A program made the position numbers and the translations under genes. The notes below the pieces were generated by a model, which was not told the DNA's origin, made no database searches, and saw only the letters and a list, made by a program, of their open reading frames with translations. Below are positions 11,774 to 19,231 of a DNA stretch of 64,000 nucleotides, piece by piece (position 1 is the first letter of the stretch; each line of letters starts with the position of its first letter). This stretch comes from Melastoma dodecandrum (Eukaryota; Streptophyta; Magnoliopsida; Myrtales; Melastomataceae), in the NCBI GenBank assembly GCA_029817715.1, contig JARUPY010000485.1, positions 1-64,000 of the forward strand, in the 5' to 3' direction.

Positions 11774-12586
11774 TTAGACGGTAGCGACGGGCTGACCGCC
11801 GGAGATCACGTTGGCAGCGGTGTGCTCGCCCGTCGACGTGATGCTGCCCGTCTGGGTGATGTTGCCGGTCAGGTTGATGTCGCCCTGGATCGTGTGGCTC
11901 TGCGCCTTGATCGTATGCGTGCCCGAGCCAGCGTCGGTCGTGACGTTGCCGCCGTTCGTTTGGACCTCCACGTTGCCGCTGGCGTCCCACTTCATGGTGC
12001 CGTTCTTGGCGAAGTGCGTGGTCGTGATCGTCTTGTCCGCGCCGAAAACGAAGCTGTTGCCGCTCTCGTGCGCGAGGCTGACGTTCCCCTTCTGGTCGAA
12101 GAAGAGCTTGTTCTGCTTCGCCGCGCTCGGATCGGTGCTGCCGGTCGAGCCATCGCTCGGCTGCTTCATGAGGAGCATTTCGCCCGACTGGACGACGGGC
12201 GGCTGATCGACGGTCGAGAAGCGCCGGTGCACCGCCATGGGGCGGTTCGGGTCGCCGAACTCGAAATGGATGTCGAACTGGTCGCCGGTGATCTGCTGGC
12301 CGGAGCCGGAGCCCGAGCTCGAGCTCGAGCTTCCCGACCCCTGGCTCGTCGGACCGCCATTGCCGACGTTCGGCCCGACGAGGATGCCGTAGCCGTTGCC
12401 GATGTGAATCGCCGCGAGCCGCACCCATCCCGTCTCGACGCCATGCGGCTGCAAGATGCCTTTAACGGCATGGTTGTTCGGGTCGTAGCTGGTCGCGATT
12501 AGCGTCGACTTGGATTGACCGTAGAAGGCGACGTGCTGCGCCTCTCTTCGGACGATGTCGAGCCACGGATCGATGACAGCACTCAT
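11774..12586 (-). CDS. Baseplate assembly protein V (tail spike)
   Basis: 270 aa, starting MSAVIDPWLDIVRREAQHVAFYG. It has the OB-fold region of gpV/gp45 spikes (GILQPHGVETGWVRLAAIHIGNG), a serine/glycine linker near residues 82-95, then a C-terminal beta-helix rich in T, G and N (DINLTGNITQTGSITSTGEH), the needle repeat expected of membrane-piercing spikes. The four-base overlap with the upstream gpD-like gene supports co-translation. Followed by an intrinsic terminator. Confidence 0.75.
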   Translation of the reverse strand: MSAVIDPWLDIVRREAQHVAFYGQSKSTLIATSYDPNNHAVKGILQPHGVETGWVRLAAIHIGNGYGILVGPNVGNGGPTSQGSGSSSSSSGSGSGQQITGDQFDIHFEFGDPNRPMAVHRRFSTVDQPPVVQSGEMLLMKQPSDGSTGSTDPSAAKQNKLFFDQKGNVSLAHESGNSFVFGADKTITTTHFAKNGTMKWDASGNVEVQTNGGNVTTDAGSGTHTIKAQSHTIQGDINLTGNITQTGSITSTGEHTAANVISGGQPVATV

Positions 12587-13876
12587 GTTGACACTATCCC
12601 CCCGGCTCCGCCGGCTCCCCCTGATCCGCCTCCGCCTCCGCCTGATCCGCCTGGGATCGGAGAGCCGCCCGCGCCATTGACGCCGAAGCCAGCGCCGCCA
12701 CCCGGGCCGTTGTCGATCGGGCCACCGCCCGAGGCCGGTGATGGGCTGGTCGACGGGTTCGTGCTGGTTGGGGTCGAGGAATCCGGCGTCGTACCGCCGC
12801 CACTCCCGCCGCCGCCGCCGCCGCTGCTACTGCCGCCAGGTCCGCCCACCGCCGACTTGGCCTCGATCTCCATGTGGAATCCGTCGCCGAACTGGATCGA
12901 GAACTCGACCGAGTCGATGTCGTAGTCCTGGTCATAGATCGTCCCCGTGCCCGACAGCGTAAGGGTCTGCCTTACGTCGCAAGTGAGGTCGCCGGGCATG
13001 TTGACGGTGACGTTCATCGCGTGGCGCGTCGCGTTCTTGAGCCGCGACTGCGCGAGCGTGTTCACCTGATCCTGCGATCGGCCATTGTAGTGGTGGGTGT
13101 AGGTCATGGGCTGGCCGCTGCCGCCCTGGCTCTGCGCCTGCGCGGTGTAGACCTGCTTGTCGTCGGAATGGAGCGAGGCGACGTTGACGGTCGTCGGGCG
13201 CGACGCGCTCATGTTGCGATGCGTCGTCAGTTCGATGACGTTGCCCTGCGCGATCTGCTCTTGTGTCGGCGGCTGGTAGAAGACCTGGAAGTTGCCATTG
13301 TTGTTCGTGGCGGGCTCGAAATAGAGCGACTGACCGTCCACGTACCAGCGATAGCCGGCGCGATCGGCGAGGTCGTCCATCGTCTCCCAGTCCGAGCGAT
13401 TGAGGACGAGGTGCACCGAGTCCTGAATGGCCGTCAGGCCGGCGAGCGTCCCGTCGTCCTGCACCGCAGGCGTGAGACCGTTGTTCTGCGCGACCTGGTT
13501 GACGACGTTTGCCGAGCGACTGGTTGACGTAGGACGTGTTCGACTTCGTCTCGGTGAGCGACGCCGAGAGGTCTCGGCCCGAGAGCGTGACGGTGTTCGT
13601 CAGCCACTCGATCTCGGGGTTGTCGACCTGCCCCGTAATCATGTCACGCTGATCGCTGCCGTCGAAGGCGGTCGCCATCGTCACGGTGACGGGGTTCGGC
13701 TGCCAGTCGGCGAAGTCGTTTACGGTGAGACCCGCGTATTTCGTCGCGGCCTGGATCGCGATCTTGCACTCGAAGGTGTCGCTGGCGCGCTTCGACTTGC
13801 GCGAGACGCGCGCCTCCATGCACGGCACCATCGAGCCGTTAATCTGCACCCATGCGCGCGGATAATTGGCGGCCAT
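12583..13876 (-). CDS. gpD-like tail hub protein with glycine-rich tail (one frameshift)
   Basis: ATG at 13876 (MAANYPRAWVQINGSM). The protein (about 430 aa) matches late control gene D/phage hub proteins: N-terminal beta domain (VARVSRKSKRASDTFECKI-like), a central VVNQVAQNNGLTP segment and a LysM-like SDWETMDDLADRAG region, then the gp27-like second barrel. The frame changes near 13515, where CTCGGCAAAC probably should read CTCGCAAAC. The last about 75 residues are an unusual Gly/Ser/Pro-rich low-complexity tail (runs of GGGG and SGGG) that hub proteins usually lack. Confidence 0.7.
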
Positions 13877-13956
13877 GGGCACCTCGAGCGGGGGCGATCC
13901 TCCCCCCGCGAGAGGGGAGGGCTATGTGTCAGGCGTGGAGGGGGTGACGCCGGCGC

Positions 13957-16587
13957 TTACGCCGGCATCATGGTGGTGCCAGGCGAAGTCCAGCTGCCGT
14001 AGTCGTCCTGGCCGCCGATGGCGTGCGGCATGCTCGCCATGCGCGTCTGGTGCTTGGTCACGACCCGCGCCATCGTCTTGCCGTCGAGTTGGATGTGGGT
14101 GTGGATCACCTTGTCCTCCTTCGCGGCAGGAGGAGCGCCCGGCATCCTTTTCAGATGATCGCGGGCGAACTTCGCGCCGGCGGGCCCGAGCTCCTGCACG
14201 GAGAGGCCAGCCTTGAACTTCGCCAGCATGCTCGGGTCGTCGAGATGCGCGTCCGCACCGGGCGCAATGCCCATCATCCTCGCGACGTTCGCCGCCGCGG
14301 CGTAGTTGCCCGGCGTCCAGCCCTTCGGTCCAGCGATCAGCTGGTTCATGCTGCGGTAGCCGCCGTGGTACTTCGCCAGCGCGAGCGCGCCCATCGCGGC
14401 ATAGCCCGCCTCGAACGACGGGAAGACCGCGACGAGATGGCCGGTATCGGAGCCCGCACCGCCCGTGGCGCCGTGCGCGCGGGCCCATGCGCCCCAGCCG
14501 ATGTTGCCGGGGTTCAGGTTGCGGACACCGCGCGTGTTGAAGCCCGAGCCTCCGGCGCGGTTCATCACCTCGTCGGCGAGGCCGCCGCCTACAGGGCCGC
14601 CGCCACCGCCGCCATAACCGCCGCCGCCGCCGGTCTCATAGCTGGCCTTGATGAAGCCGCCGCCACCGCCACCGCCACCGCCGTCGCCCTCGAACGAGGT
14701 GCCGTGGAGCAGTCCTCCGAGCCAACCGCTTAGCCTCCCGCCAAGGCTTTTCAGCTCATCGCCGATCATCTTGATGAGATTGGTCCCCATCTCGGCGATC
14801 GCTTTGCCGAGCCGGTCGGGCCACGACTCGATCTCGGTGACGAGATCCATGCAGGACTTCTGCAGGCCGGTCGGGAGCAGGTGGAAGGCGCCGGTCCACG
14901 TTTTGATGATGCCGTCGATCACCTCTTTCAGGTTGAAGTCGCGAATGCCCTGCCACAAGCCTTTGAGGCCGGTCTGGAGCTCGGTCGACAGAAAGTGGAA
15001 GAGGCCCTTGGCCTCCTCGGCGAAGCCCTTTTTGATCTCGCCCCAGTCCATGTGCACGATGCCCATGGCGACGGTTTTGATGCCGTCGACATACTCGCCG
15101 AAGGCCTTCGGGTTCATGGCGTGCATCGCGGCGCCGAGGGCCGCCATACCCAGCACGAGCCAGCCGCCGGCGCCGATGGCGCCGATGACGGCAGAGCCGA
15201 TCAGGACGGTGCCGAGAGCGGTGAGGCCGACGGAGAGCGCAACGAGCGACTTGCCGACCATTGCCGCCTGCTCGGGGTTCTTCGCGAAATACTGGGCGAA
15301 GTCGTTGATCTTGTGGGTGACGAGGTCGAGCGCCTTCATCGCGGGGTCGACGAGCGGGGAGCCGAGCGCTGTCAGGAAGTCGTCCCACTTCTTGTGGAGC
15401 GCATCGATCTTCAGCATCGGATCCTGGTCGGCGAGCACGCCGGCAGCGTCCGGCCCGACCTTGTCGCGCAGGTCCATTTCCTTCTGGATCTGCATGCGCG
15501 TCAGCGGCTCGAGGAGCGCTCGCATCATACCCGCGGTCGACTTGTTCGAGCCGATGCCGTTGATGAGCGCGTTCATCTTGTGCTGATCGGTGACGTCGAC
15601 GCCGGCGGCCTTCAGCTTCTCGAGCACCTTGCCCGACCAATCCCAGAGATTGGTCTCCATGCCGGCGGCGAAGTTGCTGTTCGCTTTGAGGTGATACCCC
15701 TTCTTGTCTTTGTAGACGTCGGCGCTCGCGTCATCCTCTGCGCCGAGCTTCGCCAGATGCGCGTCGACGAGGGCCTTGGCGGCGTCGCCGGTGATGTGGC
15801 CGCCCTGGTAGGAGCGAATTGCCATGTAATCGGCGTTGCCGAGCTTGCTGGCCTTCATGATGTCGCCGAGGATCGGGGCGACGGTCGTCGCCATGCGCAT
15901 ATCCCAGTTCTGCGCGGCGCCGCCGGCGTTGTTCGTCATCGCGTAAAGCGAGTTGCCATCGAAGAGGCCGCGCGATGCGATCATCGTGCGGATCATCTCG
16001 GCGGCGTACTTCTTGACGTTCGCCTCCCGCTCCTCCTGCGTCTTGCCCATCTGCGTCACGCCGAGCTCTTCGAGGCCGCGCGCGAAGTTGAGCGTCTGGG
16101 TGCTGTTCGAGGTCAGCTTGGAGTGGATGTCGGTCGCCTTCACCGAAGCGATGACGTTCTCGGCGACGGCGAAGGTCGGCAGGAGCTTCATCGACTCGCC
16201 GAGGTTGCCGGTCGCCTTGTTAAGCTCGATGATGTTCTTCAGGTTCTCCGAGGCCGTCGTGTTCATGTTCTTGCCGGCCACCTCCCACGACTTGGCCGTC
16301 GCCTCGGCGACATCCTTCGCGGTGAAGCCGGCGGCCGCCAGCTGAGCCTGCCAGTGCTTCAACTCCATGCCGTGCTCGACGAGGTTCGTCACGACATGGC
16401 CGATCTTCACGCCGGCGGCGACCGCCGCCGCGCCGAGGACGCCGACCTGCAGGCTCGCGAAGCCGTGGTTCAGGTGCTCGATGCCGCCGTGCAGCCCGAG
16501 CATCGAGCGCGAGATGTTGGCGAGGACGCCGGAAACACCATCTCGCGCCGTAAGGTGGACGCCGACCTGATAGATCGCGCTGGACAT
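13957..16587 (-). CDS. Tail tape measure protein with C-terminal lysozyme-like region
   Basis: 876 aa from ATG 16587, with AAAGG seven bases upstream. Long alpha-helical body; hydrophobic segments near residues 450-500 (LVALSVGLTALGTVLIGSAV and a second one) are typical of tape measures. A Gly-rich linker (about 645-690) leads to a C-terminal region with NLNPGNIGWG, FPSFEAGYAAMGALA and GPKGWTPGN, the pattern of tail-associated muramidase-like domains that help DNA entry through peptidoglycan. It is the longest gene of the phage, next to the tail assembly chaperone block, as usual. Confidence 0.8.
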   Translation of the reverse strand: MSSAIYQVGVHLTARDGVSGVLANISRSMLGLHGGIEHLNHGFASLQVGVLGAAAVAAGVKIGHVVTNLVEHGMELKHWQAQLAAAGFTAKDVAEATAKSWEVAGKNMNTTASENLKNIIELNKATGNLGESMKLLPTFAVAENVIASVKATDIHSKLTSNSTQTLNFARGLEELGVTQMGKTQEEREANVKKYAAEMIRTMIASRGLFDGNSLYAMTNNAGGAAQNWDMRMATTVAPILGDIMKASKLGNADYMAIRSYQGGHITGDAAKALVDAHLAKLGAEDDASADVYKDKKGYHLKANSNFAAGMETNLWDWSGKVLEKLKAAGVDVTDQHKMNALINGIGSNKSTAGMMRALLEPLTRMQIQKEMDLRDKVGPDAAGVLADQDPMLKIDALHKKWDDFLTALGSPLVDPAMKALDLVTHKINDFAQYFAKNPEQAAMVGKSLVALSVGLTALGTVLIGSAVIGAIGAGGWLVLGMAALGAAMHAMNPKAFGEYVDGIKTVAMGIVHMDWGEIKKGFAEEAKGLFHFLSTELQTGLKGLWQGIRDFNLKEVIDGIIKTWTGAFHLLPTGLQKSCMDLVTEIESWPDRLGKAIAEMGTNLIKMIGDELKSLGGRLSGWLGGLLHGTSFEGDGGGGGGGGGFIKASYETGGGGGYGGGGGGPVGGGLADEVMNRAGGSGFNTRGVRNLNPGNIGWGAWARAHGATGGAGSDTGHLVAVFPSFEAGYAAMGALALAKYHGGYRSMNQLIAGPKGWTPGNYAAAANVARMMGIAPGADAHLDDPSMLAKFKAGLSVQELGPAGAKFARDHLKRMPGAPPAAKEDKVIHTHIQLDGKTMARVVTKHQTRMASMPHAIGGQDDYGSWTSPGTTMMPA

Positions 16588-16634
16588 TCGCAAACCTTTC
16601 GCCGCAACTTGCGTTATCCAGACGAGGACAACCT

Positions 16635-17252
16635 ATGCGGTTCTTTGCCTTCAGCGGTGCGACGGTGGCCGGCCTACGGCTGGGCGTCTCGCTCGGCCCG
16701 GAGGACTTCCAGGCTCAGCGGCGCTCCGCGATCGACGGGGGCTTCGTCTATGTGATCCTGCGCGCGAACGGCGACGTGAAGGTCGGTGAGACCTGCAATC
16801 CGCCGCAGCGCCTGCGCAATCTCCAGACCGGCTCGGCCGAGCGGCTGGTCTTCTCTTTCGTCGCTGCGACGTCGGCGCCGAGCGAGGTCGAGGCCGAAGC
16901 GAAGGCCTTGCTCCAGCAATTCCGGGTCCGCGGTGAATGGTTCGAGGTCGAGCCGGAAGCCGCGGCCGCCGCGATCAGCGCCGCGGCTGCGCGGCTCGGC
17001 CGCCGGCTCTTCATCGTCGATCCCGACGCGGCGGCCCGCGCAATCCCGCCGGTGCTTCGGTCAGTTGCCGATCGCGCGCGGCGCCGGCGCGGCTGGCGCA
17101 ACATGGCGGCGGTGGCCGCGGCGGTGATCTGCGCGGCCGTCAGCGCCACGCAAGCGACGGCCTGGATAAGCCAGCACCGCGACCCGGTGCTCTACGCGAC
17201 CGCCGCGCTGCTGAACGACGGCACGGTCACGGATGCCCAAACGAGTCGCTAA
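16635..17252 (+). CDS. T5orf172/GIY-YIG-like protein with C-terminal membrane segment
   Basis: 205 aa on the strand opposite to the tail genes; GAGGA lies upstream of ATG 16635. Residues about 35-105 match T5orf172 (MUG113) domains: FVYVILRANGDVKVGET, then PPQRLRNLQTGS and EVEAEAKALLQQFRVRGEWFE. This family is a GIY-YIG relative. Residues about 153-175 (MAAVAAAVICAAVSATQATAWI) form a single hydrophobic helix, unusual for this family. It overlaps the end of the convergent gp10-like gene by 26 bases. Probably an accessory gene (moron) with its own expression. Confidence 0.65.
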   Translation: MRFFAFSGATVAGLRLGVSLGPEDFQAQRRSAIDGGFVYVILRANGDVKVGETCNPPQRLRNLQTGSAERLVFSFVAATSAPSEVEAEAKALLQQFRVRGEWFEVEPEAAAAAISAAAARLGRRLFIVDPDAAARAIPPVLRSVADRARRRRGWRNMAAVAAAVICAAVSATQATAWISQHRDPVLYATAALLNDGTVTDAQTSR

Positions 17253-17646
17253 CGATTCCGTGGAACATTCGCTCGATCTGCTCTTCGACGGCCTTCGCCG
17301 CCGGCTCCATGAAGGGGCGAGGCGGGATGCCGCGGGACGTGCCCTCCGTCTGGTAGACGGCGATCTGGGAGTTCGTGCCGATGTCGGCCTCGGAGTCGCG
17401 CCCGCTGTGGTGAACGACATGCTCGATCGAGTCGCGCATTTCGCCCGTCTCGAGCAGAGGGGTGTCGGCGCCCTTCCTCGCGATCGTCGACTCCGCGAGC
17501 GGCGGCCAGCCGAACTTGTAGGTGCCGATCGCGTCCTTCGCGGTCTTCTCGATGAGTTCCGCGGCGTTCTCCACCGCACGGTGCTGATGATGTCGGATCT
17601 CGGCGGCCACCACGCCAAAGCGCGCCGCCAGCTGCAAAGGTGTCAC
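17227..17646 (-). CDS. HK97 gp10/Mu gpG-like tail completion protein
   Basis: 139 aa, GTG start at 17646 with GGAGG six bases upstream. The N-terminal helix (RAVENAAELIEKTAKDAIGTY) followed by LAESTIARKG and the C-terminal RPFMEPAAKAVEEQIERM fit gp10-like/virion morphogenesis proteins, where an 'I..RPF..PA' ending is typical. They act at the head-tail joint. The start codon abuts, back to back, the start of a plus-strand gene at 17647, so both ribosome sites lie inside the other gene's coding sequence or none at all. Confidence 0.6.
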   Translation of the reverse strand: MTPLQLAARFGVVAAEIRHHQHRAVENAAELIEKTAKDAIGTYKFGWPPLAESTIARKGADTPLLETGEMRDSIEHVVHHSGRDSEADIGTNSQIAVYQTEGTSRGIPPRPFMEPAAKAVEEQIERMFHGIVSDSFGHP

Positions 17647-17976
17647 ATGAGCCTCCGCCTATCCGCGCTTGCCGTGGTGCTCGTCGCCGCGTCATCGATC
17701 CCGGCGAGCGCCGACACGGCGCTTCCACGCCTCGATCCGGTCGGCCAATGCCGACGCCAGGCGTCGACGTCCGGGCATCCCGACCCGTCGGCGTTCAAGT
17801 ATTGCCTGGGGCGCGAGCAGCGCGCCTACGACACGCTGAAGACGGTCTGGGAGCAGACGGCCCAGAGCATCAAGTCCCTTTGCTTGGAGCAGTGGGACTC
17901 ATACTCGATGGTCGAGTATTGTATTCGAGACGAGAAGGCGGCGCTCAAGTCGCCGCCATCGCAATTTCACTATTAG
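17647..17976 (+). CDS. Small exported protein of unknown function
   Basis: 109 aa, ATG 17647 with AAAGG upstream. Residues 1-22 form a signal peptide (basic start, hydrophobic SALAVVLVAASSIPASA, cleavage after ASA). The mature part has four cysteines (CRRQ, YCLG, LCLEQ, YCIRD), so two disulphides are possible in the periplasm. It is on the strand opposite to the tail genes and begins at the very base next to the gp10-like start. It overlaps the 3' end of the chaperone extension by four bases. Could be a moron acting on the cell envelope; no family recognised. Confidence 0.6.
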   Translation: MSLRLSALAVVLVAASSIPASADTALPRLDPVGQCRRQASTSGHPDPSAFKYCLGREQRAYDTLKTVWEQTAQSIKSLCLEQWDSYSMVEYCIRDEKAALKSPPSQFHY

Positions 17977-18583
17977 GGCTTGGGGTCTTTCCAGGCCCCA
18001 CGCTCCCAGTCGAACTCGCCGCCCTCGAAGGTGCCGAGCAAGACGGCTCCGGCGATCGCATGCGCTTCGTTTTCTGGCCCGCCATCCACCGCCAAGTCGA
18101 ACGCGAGGTTCGGCGGATAGCCCCCTTTGATGAGCCAGACGGCCGTCGCGTAGCCGGGGGTGTCGACTAGTTTTTTGCTGCGGCCAGCGGGTCGTCGACC
18201 TTGTCGCCGCCTGCGGCCGCGTTCGCCTTCGCCATTGCGACCATGACCGCGGCGAGGCCTTCCTCGTCGAGCAGGTCGACCATCGTATCGAGGTCGCGGC
18301 GGCTCTTCGGGAAGGTAAACGGACGGCCGTCGATCTCGCGGACCATAGCCGCGAGCACCAGCGGCATGTCGCGGGAGACTTCGCCCTTCTGCCCGCTCTC
18401 GCGGTCGATCGTCACCGTGGTCGTGCCCGAGAGGTCCGAGCACATGCCCTGGACCTGCAGCTGCTCGGAAGGGCGAAGCCGCATGACGGTGATGGCGCGG
18501 CCGAGCGCATCGATCTCCTCGAAGCGAGCGGTGTACTTCGCCTTCCGCTTGGCGGCGACTTCGGAAAAGTTGTCGGACGTCAC
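17973..18583 (-). CDS. Tail assembly chaperone, long form made by -1 frameshift
   Basis: The extension begins at the AAAAAAC heptamer (18170-18176): the zero frame reads GCA AAA AAC TAG, the -1 frame continues AGC AAA AAA CTA. The added 65 or so residues (TPGYATAVWLIKGGYPPN, EWERGAWKDPKP-like end) stop at 17973. Lambda G/GT-type chaperones are made this way, the long form binding the tape measure. Length, gene order (between tail tube and tape measure) and a canonical heptamer all agree. Confidence 0.75.
18167..18583 (-). CDS. Tail assembly chaperone, short form
   Basis: 138 aa, starting MTSDNFSEVAAKRKAKYTAR, ending DDPLAAAKN at a TAG immediately after the slippery site. The mid region (FTFPKSRRDLDTMVDLLDEEG) is the helical pattern common in phage tail assembly chaperones. 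It is the zero-frame product of the pair and should be made in excess over the long form. Confidence 0.7.
   Translation of the reverse strand: MTSDNFSEVAAKRKAKYTARFEEIDALGRAITVMRLRPSEQLQVQGMCSDLSGTTTVTIDRESGQKGEVSRDMPLVLAAMVREIDGRPFTFPKSRRDLDTMVDLLDEEGLAAVMVAMAKANAAAGGDKVDDPLAAAKN
18170..18176 (-). other. Programmed -1 ribosomal frameshift site AAAAAAC
   Basis: The minus-strand heptamer A AAA AAC fits X XXY YYZ exactly and is directly followed by the zero-frame stop TAG. The -1 frame is open for another 65 codons. Confidence 0.8.
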
Positions 18584-18677
18584 GTCGTCTGTTTCCCTCT
18601 GATGATGAGCGCGATGAGCCCGCCCCGTCCGGGGCGGGGGAGCTTTGCGATGCGTGGGAGCGTGGAGAGACGGCCGC

Positions 18678-19115
18678 TTAGTTCAGCGGCACCTTCAGCG
18701 AGGCCATGCCCACCGCTTGGATGTGCACTTCCTTCTCGCGGGTGATCGTGCCCAGGTCGTTGATCCAGAAGACGAAGCCCTGGTACTGGTACTTCGACTG
18801 CGAACCATCGGCCTCGTTGATGGTCTCGTTCAGGTAGCCGGCGACGGAGGGCACGCCCTCCTCGAAATTCGTGTTGGTCGCCAGCTGGTAGTTCTCGAGG
18901 ATCGGCCCGGTGCGGACGATCTCGAAGGTGAACGAATAGCCGTCGGGGATGAAGGCGAAGCGCGGCGGCGCGTTGTAGGGGCGCGACGCGATGTCGTGCT
19001 TCATCGCGGTGATCTTGACGTTCTGGACGTCGCCGAGCTCGACAACGGCGTTCGAGTTCGCGTCGAAGAAGGCAAGGGTGTAATCCTTGCCGACGCTCAT
19101 GTTGTTCAGCGGCAC
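18678..19115 (-). CDS. Tail tube protein
   Basis: 145 aa, MPLNNMSVGKDYTLAFFDAN start. Beta-rich, with SRPYNAPPRFAFIPDGYSFTFEI and a C-terminal KEVHIQAVGMASLKVPLN, typical of myovirus tube proteins that follow the sheath gene. Separated from the sheath gene by an intrinsic terminator, so it is probably transcribed from a separate promoter at a higher level, or by readthrough. Confidence 0.7.
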   Translation of the reverse strand: MPLNNMSVGKDYTLAFFDANSNAVVELGDVQNVKITAMKHDIASRPYNAPPRFAFIPDGYSFTFEIVRTGPILENYQLATNTNFEEGVPSVAGYLNETINEADGSQSKYQYQGFVFWINDLGTITREKEVHIQAVGMASLKVPLN

Positions 19116-19126
19116 GGGCGCGCTCC

Positions 19127-19157
19127 AAAAAAAAGGGCTCAGCGCGCGGCTGAGCCC
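19127..19157 (-). terminator. Intrinsic terminator between sheath and tube genes
   Basis: Minus strand: GGGCTCAG, seven-base loop, CTGAGCCC, then eight T. Perfect 8-bp stem. Confidence 0.85.
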
Positions 19158-19231
19158 AGAGGTGACGGGGACGAAGGCGAGGAGGGGCGCGAGGGCTCAG
19201 CGTTGCGCCGAGCCCTCGATGGTTTGGTCTC

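Noticed and set aside
14881..16755. A 620-codon open frame on the plus strand
   Set aside because: Antisense to the tape measure gene; composition is typical of a mirror frame.
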